Origin: SB25 sp029560875
GTDB lineage: Bacteria > Bacteroidota > Bacteroidia > Bacteroidales > Tenuifilaceae
Length of the DNA: 64,000 nt
Assembly: GCA_035388225.1 (NCBI GenBank)
Contig: DAOOPM010000014.1
Coordinates: 1 to 64,000 of the forward strand
Reading direction: 5' to 3'
The number at the start of each line of letters is the position of its first letter. The stretch's first letter is position 1. Positions 23,816 to 31,105 of this stretch are shown here, piece by piece. The notes under the pieces were generated by a model. It did not search any database. It had not been told where the DNA came from and worked only from the letters and a program-made list of their open reading frames with translations. A program made the position numbers and the translations under genes.

Positions 23816-23843
23816 AAAAGGTCGAAACCAATCGACCTTTTTT
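23814..23843 (-). terminator. Rubrerythrin terminator
   Basis: A perfect 12-bp stem AAAAAAGGTCGA/TCGACCTTTTTT (23814-23825/23832-23843) with a 6-nt loop. On the minus strand it ends in six T. It lies 18 bp after the rubrerythrin stop. Confidence 0.92.
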
Positions 23844-23861
23844 AACAATATCCAATATCTA

Positions 23862-24440
23862 CTAGTAATTTGAAGCCTTTTCCTCAAAATATGCCTCAGG
23901 GTGATGACAAACTGGGCAATTCTTAAGGGCTTTTTTACCTTTATGAACATAACCACACTTGCGGCATACCCATTCTGTATCGTCCTCGCGTTCGAAAACT
24001 TTTCCGGACTCAACCTTTTCTAGAAGTTTCCTGTAGCGCTCCTCGTGCTCTTTCTCAACCTTTGCAATTAACTTGAACGCTGTGGCAACTTTTGGGAAGC
24101 CCTCCTTCTCTGCAATTGCAGCAAATTGAGGATACAAATCGGTCCACTCCTCGTGCTCGCCATTGGCTGCAGCCTTCAAGTTCTCAGCTGTTGTGCCTAT
24201 CATACCTGCTGGGTACGACGCGGTAATCTCAACCATTCCACCCTCAAGGAATTTAAAGAACTGCTTTGCGTGTTGCTCCTCCTGCCCTGCAGTAATCATA
24301 AACAACTCGGCAATTTGCTCATAACCCTCCTCTTTTGCAACCTTCGCAAAAAAAGTGTAACGGTTCTTTGCCTGCGATTCGCCTGCGAAAGCTTTTAGCA
24401 AATTCTTTTCGGTTTCGGTTCCTTTAATGCTCTTTTCCAT
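23862..24440 (-). CDS. Rubrerythrin
   Basis: This is a non-heme di-iron peroxidase of anaerobes that reduces hydrogen peroxide. The product from ATG 24440 is 192 residues. It has a ferritin-like four-helix domain with Glu ligand motifs (AFAGESQAKNRY, AGQEEQHAKQFF, KVEKEHEERY) and a C-terminal rubredoxin-like Fe(Cys)4 site built from CRKCGY and CPVCHH. A start 21 bp upstream is open, but MEKSIKGTETEKNL matches the normal N terminus. The gene is monocistronic, with a clear promoter and terminator, next to the feo operon. Confidence 0.97.
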   Translation of the reverse strand: MEKSIKGTETEKNLLKAFAGESQAKNRYTFFAKVAKEEGYEQIAELFMITAGQEEQHAKQFFKFLEGGMVEITASYPAGMIGTTAENLKAAANGEHEEWTDLYPQFAAIAEKEGFPKVATAFKLIAKVEKEHEERYRKLLEKVESGKVFEREDDTEWVCRKCGYVHKGKKALKNCPVCHHPEAYFEEKASNY

Positions 24441-24480
24441 TGTTTTATGTTTTAGTTTCAACTAGTCATAAGTCTACTCC

Positions 24481-24511
24481 CAAAAATATGTTAAAAAAAT
24501 AACAGAACAAA
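24481..24511 (-). promoter_or_regulatory. Promoter of rubrerythrin
   Basis: On the minus strand TTTG (24511-24508) lies 19 nt before TATTTTTG (24488-24481), an exact Bacteroidota promoter. The -7 box is about 40 bp before the chosen ATG, which supports that start. Confidence 0.75.
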
Positions 24512-24541
24512 GAACATTTAACAAGAAAAGGAACTTTATCG

Positions 24542-24691
24542 CTACTTCTTCTGAACTGCACGCTTTACCTCACAACTAGGGCAACCAGTGCAACCACTCT
24601 CTTTTTTCCTAAGGCTCTTAACTACTGCATATACAGTGTACAACAATGCTGCAAGAACCAATATTAATGCAATAGTATCCTGACTCATCAT
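24542..24691 (-). CDS. FeoB-associated Cys-rich membrane protein
   Basis: This is a 49-residue small gene. One transmembrane helix (about residues 6-24, TIALILVLAALLYTVYAV) is followed by a basic stretch (KSLRKK) and a cysteine cluster GCTGCPSC near the C terminus. This is the layout of the small proteins found next to feoB in many Bacteroidota and Firmicutes (FeoB_associated family). Its start lies 5 bp after the feoB stop. A role in Fe2+ uptake, by handing iron to or gating FeoB, is inferred from the neighbourhood. The ATG doublet leaves 48 or 49 residues possible. Confidence 0.88.
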   Translation of the reverse strand: MMSQDTIALILVLAALLYTVYAVVKSLRKKESGCTGCPSCEVKRAVQKK

Positions 24692-24696
24692 AATAT

Positions 24697-27168
24697 TTAT
24701 TGAATAAAATAACTACCTATTTGATACATTAAAAACGATACAACCCAAGCAATCGCAGTGGTATAAACCATACTGAACAAAGCCCACTTCCAATTTGCCT
24801 CCTTTTTAATTGCTGCAATTACAGCCACACAGGGGAAATAAATTAAAACGAATAGCATAAATCCAAATGCAACCAGCTGATTGAATACTTTTTGCCCTTT
24901 GAGCGCACCACTGGAGTGTTCCTGCTGCTGCAAACTCGAAATTAGCGAACCCGATGTTTCATCGGCCTCTAAATCGGCGTGATAAATGATACCCATTGTG
25001 CTAACCACAATTTCCTTAGCGGCAAGACCTGTTATGATGCTTGCACCAATTTTCCAGTCGAAACCCAGCGGCTGAATTGCAGGCTCAATAAACCTACCCA
25101 TACGACCAATATACGATTGCTCCTGATGCTCCGAGGCCTTTATCAAATCAATATCCGAAATTTGAGCCTGTTTTACAGAATCACTTAACTCTGCATTATT
25201 AGAAATAGAGGTAATTTGTGAATCGAAATCGGCAGAGTACTCAACATTCCGAGGATAATAGCTTAAGCCCCAAATTAGAATTGATGCCAGTAGAATTACT
25301 GTTCCCATTTTACGTAAGTACTGAGACCCCTTAAACCACATATGGATTATTGTATTCCTTAGCGTTGGAATGCGATAAGGAGGTAATTCCATAACAAAAG
25401 GAACATCCTGCTTAGCAAACAATGTTGTTTTAAGCAAAAGCGCCACTAAAATTGCCAGTAAAATTCCAATAAAATAGACAGAGAAAAGCACCAAGCCCTG
25501 ATTTGTTGGAAAGAATGCAGATATCAGCAAAACATAAACGGGAAGCCTTGCACTACACGACATAAATGGAGTTATCAGCATTGTTATTATTCTATCCTTC
25601 CTATTCTCCAGAGTACGTGTAGCCATAACAGCAGGCACATTGCAGCCAAAACCCATAAGTAGCGGAATAAACGATTTACCGTGCAAGCCTATCTTATGCA
25701 TCAACTTATCCATTATAAAGGAGATGCGAGCCATATAGCCAGTATCCTCCATCAAGGAGATAAAGAAGAAAAGAATAAGAATATTGGGCAGAAACACAAT
25801 AACACCACCAACTCCACCAATAATTCCATCCACAACTAAATCGCGTAAAGCGCCATCGGGTATTGCATTTCCAACAATATCACCTAAATATCCAACGCCA
25901 GCATCAATCCAATCCATTGGATAGCTACCAATTGTAAAGGTGGCCTGAAACATCAACCACATAAAAGCAATGAAAATTGGAAAACCCCATAGTTTGTGGG
26001 TTAGAACATTATCTATTATTTTGCTTCGATGATGCTTCTTCTCCCGACTCTCCTTTAATGTTTCGGCCAATGCTCCTGCAATAAACCCATATTTTGCATC
26101 GGTTACAACGGTTTCCGATTTATCGCCATACTCCTTTTCCAACCGTTGAATCTCCCTGTTTGCAGCAAGCATAACTGCATCAAAGTTTAAACAACTACGG
26201 AGTAAATCTTGGGTTGTTCTATCGTTCTCCAGCAGTTTTATTGCGATAAATCGCAATGAGAACCGGTCGGCAATCTCCTTGTTAGGCCTGAGCAACTCTT
26301 TAATTTTCGATATGGAACCTTCGATAGACGCACCATAGTTGATATGGATATGACGCACAATTGGGTCTCTATCCTCGTAAACATCAACAGTTTTGGCAAT
26401 CAACTCCGAAACGCCACGCCCTTTTATTGCAACCGTAGGAATTATTGGAATTCCAAGCATTATGGCAAGGTCGAAATACTTAAACTGAATACCTTTTTGC
26501 TCCAGCTCATCGAACATATTTAAAGCGATTATCACCTTAATATTCATATCGATAAGTTGAGTTGTTAGGAATAGGTTTCGCTCCAAATTGGAAGCATCAA
26601 CCACATTGATAACAACATCGGGCATATTGTCCGCAATATGCTTGCGTACAAAAAGCTCCTCGGGGGTATAGTCGGTTATCGAGTAGGTTCCGGGCAAATC
26701 GACAATGTTTATTTTATAACCATCGTGCTTAACCATTGCCTCTTTTGCCTCGATAGTTACTCCACCATAGTTACCAACCTTCTCGTGCAAGCCCGACATA
26801 TAATTGAAAAGCGAAGTTTTCCCACTATTTGGATTCCCAACCAATGCAACATTGATAGTTTTACTTTTTTCGCGAGCCGATACCTTTAACTTATCCTCAA
26901 CCAGTGTTCCCTCAAACACGCTGGAATTATCGGATTGCAAATCGTTCTCCGAAACAACCTCAATTAGCGACGCCTCGCTTCTACGAAGCGAAACATTGTA
27001 GCCCATAATCTCATACTCAATAGGGTCGAGCAAAGGAGCATTCCTAATCACCTTAACCGATTTTCCCTTCACAAATCCCATTTCGGTTATCCTTTTCCGA
27101 AACGCCCCTTGGCCAAACACTTTTGTTATTATGCCAATCTGCCCATTTGATAATTCCGATAAACGCAT
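24697..27168 (-). CDS. feoB: Ferrous iron transporter, FeoA-FeoB fusion
   Basis: The 823-residue inner-membrane Fe2+ transporter starts with a complete FeoA SH3-like domain (residues 1-72). A G-protein domain follows with G1 GNPNSGKTSLFN (111-122), G3 DLPGTYSITDYTPEE and the NMFDELE G4 region. The membrane channel then begins near residue 400, with GFGCNVPAVMATRTLENRKD and CSARLPVYVLLISAFFP. FeoA and FeoB are separate in E. coli; the fusion is common in this phylum. It is preceded 15 bp upstream by an OprB-like porin and followed by the FeoB-associated protein. Confidence 0.97.
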   Translation of the reverse strand: MRLSELSNGQIGIITKVFGQGAFRKRITEMGFVKGKSVKVIRNAPLLDPIEYEIMGYNVSLRRSEASLIEVVSENDLQSDNSSVFEGTLVEDKLKVSAREKSKTINVALVGNPNSGKTSLFNYMSGLHEKVGNYGGVTIEAKEAMVKHDGYKINIVDLPGTYSITDYTPEELFVRKHIADNMPDVVINVVDASNLERNLFLTTQLIDMNIKVIIALNMFDELEQKGIQFKYFDLAIMLGIPIIPTVAIKGRGVSELIAKTVDVYEDRDPIVRHIHINYGASIEGSISKIKELLRPNKEIADRFSLRFIAIKLLENDRTTQDLLRSCLNFDAVMLAANREIQRLEKEYGDKSETVVTDAKYGFIAGALAETLKESREKKHHRSKIIDNVLTHKLWGFPIFIAFMWLMFQATFTIGSYPMDWIDAGVGYLGDIVGNAIPDGALRDLVVDGIIGGVGGVIVFLPNILILFFFISLMEDTGYMARISFIMDKLMHKIGLHGKSFIPLLMGFGCNVPAVMATRTLENRKDRIITMLITPFMSCSARLPVYVLLISAFFPTNQGLVLFSVYFIGILLAILVALLLKTTLFAKQDVPFVMELPPYRIPTLRNTIIHMWFKGSQYLRKMGTVILLASILIWGLSYYPRNVEYSADFDSQITSISNNAELSDSVKQAQISDIDLIKASEHQEQSYIGRMGRFIEPAIQPLGFDWKIGASIITGLAAKEIVVSTMGIIYHADLEADETSGSLISSLQQQEHSSGALKGQKVFNQLVAFGFMLFVLIYFPCVAVIAAIKKEANWKWALFSMVYTTAIAWVVSFLMYQIGSYFIQ

Positions 27169-27183
27169 TTTCTGTGTTTTATT

Positions 27184-28335
27184 TTAAAATGATAATCCCA
27201 ACCTTAGTGTACCTGCAAAGCAGTTGCTAATTCCACTATTCTTCCCCGATGGATTTATGATATACTGCAAATCGGGCTGTATAAAAATATTCCTAGTTAT
27301 TTGCCTTTGGTAGGTCAACTCAAGCGATGTTTCTCCGCCAACATTCTCGTTGTAATTTGCGTGTGCAACAGCAAATCCAAGAATATCGGAATCGGACTTA
27401 GTCATAAGGCCTTTCAGGTTTACGCCAAAACTGAAGAATACCCTGTTAAGACTTAATGCAGAAGGGCTATAGCCGAATTGGCTAAATACATCAATACTTG
27501 TTTCGCCACGTTGAAATACACGCTGGTCGGCGTACATATAGAAACCATACTTTGAATGGTCCAACGAATCGGGGAAGTTAGCGTTGAATTGTTTCTCTAC
27601 AAGATGATTATGCGTATACAAACCAAGTTTGTATACCCCAGGAAGATTCCTAACCTCCACATTACGTTGCAACTCGGTAACGGCAAGTATGCCATCGCCA
27701 GAGGCAAATTGCCAGTTTAGGTTGTATGGATTATAATCGAAATCCGAGGGGCTACCGTCGTAAATGGCATTTAGCCATGATGTTTTATCGTTGATACTCC
27801 AATTGGATGTAATACCCAACGATGTTAATGGAAAAATTGGCGCTGGCACATTTGCCGAGATAACGGGCAAAATTCCAAAGGAACTATTCAGAAATAGACC
27901 ACCATTCTCCGATACTGCAAACTCAACATTCAAATCCTGCAAACCTAATGTAAACTCAACATTGCCAACAACCTGCTTATACCATAATTCCTGTATATAG
28001 GTATGATTTCCCGCCTCAATATTCGAAGCTACCTGCATATCGCCAAGCATCTCAGCCGAAGGAGTTGCACCGTGCGTGTTTACAGCATTAACAAAGAATT
28101 GTGAGCCGCTCCACAATCCTGCTTTTTCAGTATCGAAGAGCAAACGCAGGTTGGCCATACCAAGAAACGCAGAACCGCGCTTAATTCCACCGTGAACGTT
28201 ATTTACATTATCGCCCAGATACGATGCTTCGAACTGAAATCCCTTATCGAACCTTGTTGAATCAGTCTGAGAGTAAAGAAAACCATTAAAGCAAAAAACA
28301 AGAACTAACGTTGAAATAGTAAATATCCTTTTCAT
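27184..28335 (-). CDS. OprB-like outer-membrane porin in the feo operon
   Basis: The 383-residue product has a signal peptide (about residues 1-22, ending GFLYSQ) and a beta-barrel-like pattern. It shows features of the carbohydrate-selective porin OprB family (GLQDLNVEFAVSENGGLFLN, then the PLTSLGITSNWSIND segment, and a final strand ending in Phe, LRLGLSF). It lies 15 bp before feoA-feoB on the same strand, so it is probably the outer-membrane entry route for the Fe2+ or metal taken up by FeoB. That substrate is inferred from the operon only; sugar transport is the family default. Confidence 0.88.
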   Translation of the reverse strand: MKRIFTISTLVLVFCFNGFLYSQTDSTRFDKGFQFEASYLGDNVNNVHGGIKRGSAFLGMANLRLLFDTEKAGLWSGSQFFVNAVNTHGATPSAEMLGDMQVASNIEAGNHTYIQELWYKQVVGNVEFTLGLQDLNVEFAVSENGGLFLNSSFGILPVISANVPAPIFPLTSLGITSNWSINDKTSWLNAIYDGSPSDFDYNPYNLNWQFASGDGILAVTELQRNVEVRNLPGVYKLGLYTHNHLVEKQFNANFPDSLDHSKYGFYMYADQRVFQRGETSIDVFSQFGYSPSALSLNRVFFSFGVNLKGLMTKSDSDILGFAVAHANYNENVGGETSLELTYQRQITRNIFIQPDLQYIINPSGKNSGISNCFAGTLRLGLSF

Positions 28336-28362
28336 TGTACCATAAGTTTAAAATTTACGATA

Positions 28363-28370
28363 CAAAAGTA
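28363..28370 (-). promoter_or_regulatory. Candidate -7 element of the porin-feoB operon
   Basis: On the minus strand this reads TACTTTTG, an exact TAnnTTTG match, 28 bp before the porin start. No TTG occurs at the expected distance, so an activator or a weak -33 may be involved. Confidence 0.4.
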
Positions 28371-28531
28371 GAGTGAGAGGTTTGAGTGGGAAATACCTAA
28401 AAATGGTGATTTTTTATTTGAAAAGACAAACCAAAATTCAATTCAATACAAAGGACATATTGTTAGCATGCATTAAATCGCTTCGCACAGAGATTCTGTC
28501 CAATAGTTTTAGTGATTTTGTTTCCTTTTAC

Positions 28532-28539
28532 TAGTTTTG
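28532..28539 (+). promoter_or_regulatory. Candidate -7 element of the RhuM-Fic gene
   Basis: TAGTTTTG matches TAnnTTTG and lies 14 bp before the ATG. This would give a very short leader. No well-spaced TTG is present. Confidence 0.35.
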
Positions 28540-28553
28540 TATAAAAAAGGCTA

Positions 28554-29546
28554 ATGACTGAATCAGATATTCGAATATATCAATCAGAAGAAGGGAGAGC
28601 AGAAGTTCAAGTAAAATTTGAACATGAAACGGTTTGGCTTTCACAAAGACAAATGGCTGAACTGTTTGATAAGGATACTGATACAATAGGCTTACATCTA
28701 AAAAACATCTTTGAATCAGGTGAATTAGATGAATTATCAACTACCGAGGAATCCTCGGTAGTTCAAAAAGAAGGGAAACGAAATATCAAAAGACGACTAA
28801 AGTTATACAACCTAGATGCAATTATATCAGTTGGTTATAGAGTGAATTCTAAGCGAGGTGTTCAATTTAGAATATGGGCAAATAAAGTATTGAAGGAGTA
28901 TTTGGTAAAAGGCTTTTCAATTAACGAAAAACGATTAGCACAAAACAATGAACATCTCAAAGAACTTAAGAATTCTGTCAAAATACTTGGAGAGGTATTG
29001 AATTACAAGCCATTAACGAATGATGAAAGTATCGGTTTATTGAAAATAATTTCAGACTATGCTTATGCTCTTGATGTTTTAGACCAATACGACTATCAGA
29101 AATTAGAAATAAATAATACATCAGGGAAAGAAATTTATAAGTTGACCTATGAAGAAGCAATAAACCAGATTAAGTTGGCAAAAAAAGCATATGGAAACAG
29201 CGAACTCTTCGGGAACGAAAAGGACAAATCATTCAAAAGTTCATTAACAACAATATATCAAACATTTGATGGAGTTGATTTATACCCAAGCATTGAAGAG
29301 AAAGCAGCAAATTTATTGTACTTTATTACAAAAAATCATTCATTCTCTGATGGGAATAAAAGGATAGCAGCATTTTTGTTCTTATATTTTCTTGAAAGAA
29401 ATGGAATACTATTCGATGAATTCGGAAATAAAAGAATTGCTGACAACACCTTAGTAGCACTGACACTTATGATTGCAGTTAGTAGACCTGAAGAGAAGGA
29501 AACAATGACAAAGGTTGTTGTGAATCTTATAAATAAAAATAATTAA
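28554..29546 (+). CDS. RhuM-Fic/Doc family protein
   Basis: The 330-residue protein has two parts. Residues 5-120 are a RhuM (virulence-associated) domain with a helix-turn-helix-like stretch (WLSQRQMAELFDKDTDTIGL). Residues 155-330 are a Fic/Doc-type domain with HSFSDGNKR (262-270). In Fic AMP transferases the motif is HxFx(D/E)GNGR; the Lys at the GNKR position resembles Doc, which phosphorylates EF-Tu. So nucleotidyl or phosphoryl transfer to a protein is likely, but the target is unknown. It stands alone, with no antitoxin-like neighbour, and is more AT-rich than adjacent genes, which suggests horizontal transfer. Confidence 0.9.
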   Translation: MTESDIRIYQSEEGRAEVQVKFEHETVWLSQRQMAELFDKDTDTIGLHLKNIFESGELDELSTTEESSVVQKEGKRNIKRRLKLYNLDAIISVGYRVNSKRGVQFRIWANKVLKEYLVKGFSINEKRLAQNNEHLKELKNSVKILGEVLNYKPLTNDESIGLLKIISDYAYALDVLDQYDYQKLEINNTSGKEIYKLTYEEAINQIKLAKKAYGNSELFGNEKDKSFKSSLTTIYQTFDGVDLYPSIEEKAANLLYFITKNHSFSDGNKRIAAFLFLYFLERNGILFDEFGNKRIADNTLVALTLMIAVSRPEEKETMTKVVVNLINKNN

Positions 29547-29723
29547 CTCATGCTAACACACTATATCAAACTACTGAACTGATAATATAAATGTAAAATT
29601 TTTATTACTTGAAATAACTTTTCTCCAACTAATGACTCTGCAGGCAATTAATTCCCTTGCAATTTAAACCGTCGGCAAAGCTTAAAACAAAACACTGATT
29701 TTATTCCAACTAAGATTGGATAT

Positions 29724-29756
29724 AAAAAAACTGGTGAACAATAATCTGTCCACCAG
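29724..29756 (-). terminator. Terminator of the thioredoxin-like pair
   Basis: CTGGTG (29731-29736) pairs with CACCAG (29751-29756). On the minus strand the stem is followed by seven T (29730-29724). It lies 24 bp after the stop of the gene at 29780. Confidence 0.8.
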
Positions 29757-29779
29757 CCTCAATATTCAATAAAAACCCC

Positions 29780-30382
29780 TTACTTTTTAACCTTAATGCT
29801 ACATCCTACTGCCTTGGTTTCCTTAACCTCGGGCGATTTTCCATCGAGAAGCGCATCAATGGCCTTCTCAACATACTTTTCCTTAACAGCAGTTGCATCC
29901 TTGTAGTTATCGTCAATGGCGCCAATGTACTCAACAACCACATCCTTGCCTTTTTTGCTCAAAACAAAAACATGGGGTGTACGAGCTGCTCCAAATACCG
30001 GGTAAACCTTTTGACCCTCGTCGAATAGGTACGCAAAAGGAAAACTCTTTTCTTTTGCACGCTCAATCATTTTATCGTAGGAATCCTCTGGAACAGCAGA
30101 GGGATCGTTAGAGTTGATGGCTATTACAGGAAAACCTTTTGATTCGTACTTCTTGTGCAACTCAATCATTCTGTCCTCATAAGCCTTAACATAAGGGCAA
30201 TGGTTGCAGGAGAAAATAACCACATAGCCTTTGGCATTCTTGTAATCGGCTAGCGATACCATTTTGCCATCAACATTTTTTAGTTTAAAGTCAGCAACTT
30301 TATCGCCAATTTTATAGCCTTGGGCGAGGACTGTTACAGATGCTAAAAGCATTGTAAAAATAAACATCGACATCTTTTTCAT
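29780..30382 (-). CDS. Secreted thioredoxin-fold (redoxin/AhpC-TSA-like) protein
   Basis: The 200-residue product has a signal peptide (about 1-20, ending TVLAQ) and a thioredoxin fold. The peroxiredoxin-like opening KIGDKVADFKLKNVDGKMVS is followed by a redox motif SCNHCPYVKAYEDRM (Cys-X2-Cys). Such proteins reduce disulfides or peroxides in the periplasm. It lies 11 bp after another thioredoxin-like lipoprotein gene, so the two are co-transcribed and probably act in the same envelope redox path. The substrate is unknown. Confidence 0.92.
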   Translation of the reverse strand: MKKMSMFIFTMLLASVTVLAQGYKIGDKVADFKLKNVDGKMVSLADYKNAKGYVVIFSCNHCPYVKAYEDRMIELHKKYESKGFPVIAINSNDPSAVPEDSYDKMIERAKEKSFPFAYLFDEGQKVYPVFGAARTPHVFVLSKKGKDVVVEYIGAIDDNYKDATAVKEKYVEKAIDALLDGKSPEVKETKAVGCSIKVKK

Positions 30383-30393
30383 TTCAAATTGAT

Positions 30394-30888
30394 TTATTGG
30401 TTAGAAACTTTATTAATTGCATTCACTAGGTCGTTATAATCAACAGGGCCTTCAATAAAAACACGGCTATTGCCTTTATAAACCAAAGTTGCAGGCAATG
30501 CTCCGCTCCAGGTTGAATCTACCTTTTCAATCCAAACGTTCTGGGCAGGATCGTCGAGCAAAACAACATTTAAATCGGTTTTCCTATTCTTGATAAAGGG
30601 ATACAAACTTTTATCGATTTGATTTGGAAAATCAAGGCTTACCATTAGCACATCCAACTTCTCAGACTTATACTCCTTCTGCAATTGCTCGAAATAGGGA
30701 AACTCCTTAATGCAAGGCGCGCACCAAGTAGCCCAAAAGTTTACAACGTAAATAGAATCGGTTGATTTATTCAGATAAGGTTCAAGCAATGAATAGTCCA
30801 AAACATCAACTTTAAACTCCTTTTCCTTTGGTTTACACGAGAAAACTGTTGGTAACAGAATAATTATAATAAATATTGACCTTTTCAT
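30394..30888 (-). CDS. TlpA-like thioredoxin lipoprotein
   Basis: From ATG 30888 the product is 164 residues. It has a lipoprotein signal (MKRSIFIIIILLPTVFSC, Cys18) and a TlpA/ResA-type thioredoxin domain with the motif WATWCAPCIKEF. It is probably a periplasmic, membrane-anchored thiol-disulfide reductase. The frame is open for another 30 codons upstream, but that extension would put a basic segment in front of the signal peptide, so the later start is preferred. It is the first gene of the pair with 29780-30382. Confidence 0.9.
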   Translation of the reverse strand: MKRSIFIIIILLPTVFSCKPKEKEFKVDVLDYSLLEPYLNKSTDSIYVVNFWATWCAPCIKEFPYFEQLQKEYKSEKLDVLMVSLDFPNQIDKSLYPFIKNRKTDLNVVLLDDPAQNVWIEKVDSTWSGALPATLVYKGNSRVFIEGPVDYNDLVNAINKVSNQ

Positions 30889-31038
30889 TTTATAACATTT
30901 ATATCCCAGAAACACTATTCGCTTCAATTTGTTCAACAAACAAGCCGCTTCCCAAAACAACCAAGAATCAAAAATCAAGATAAAAGTTTGCGAGTAAGAA
31001 GGAAAATAGAATTTTGCATCACTAAAAAAACGTTACAA

Positions 31039-31071
31039 TTTTGTGTAAATCATTCCGAAAGCATAATTTTG
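31039..31071 (+). promoter_or_regulatory. Promoter of the S9 oligopeptidase gene
   Basis: TTTTG (31039-31043) and TAATTTTG (31064-31071) are separated by 20 nt, an exact Bacteroidota promoter. The start codon is 35 bp downstream. Confidence 0.78.
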
Positions 31072-31105
31072 GAATAAATTTGATAAAAGATTCATTCAAT
31101 ATTAT

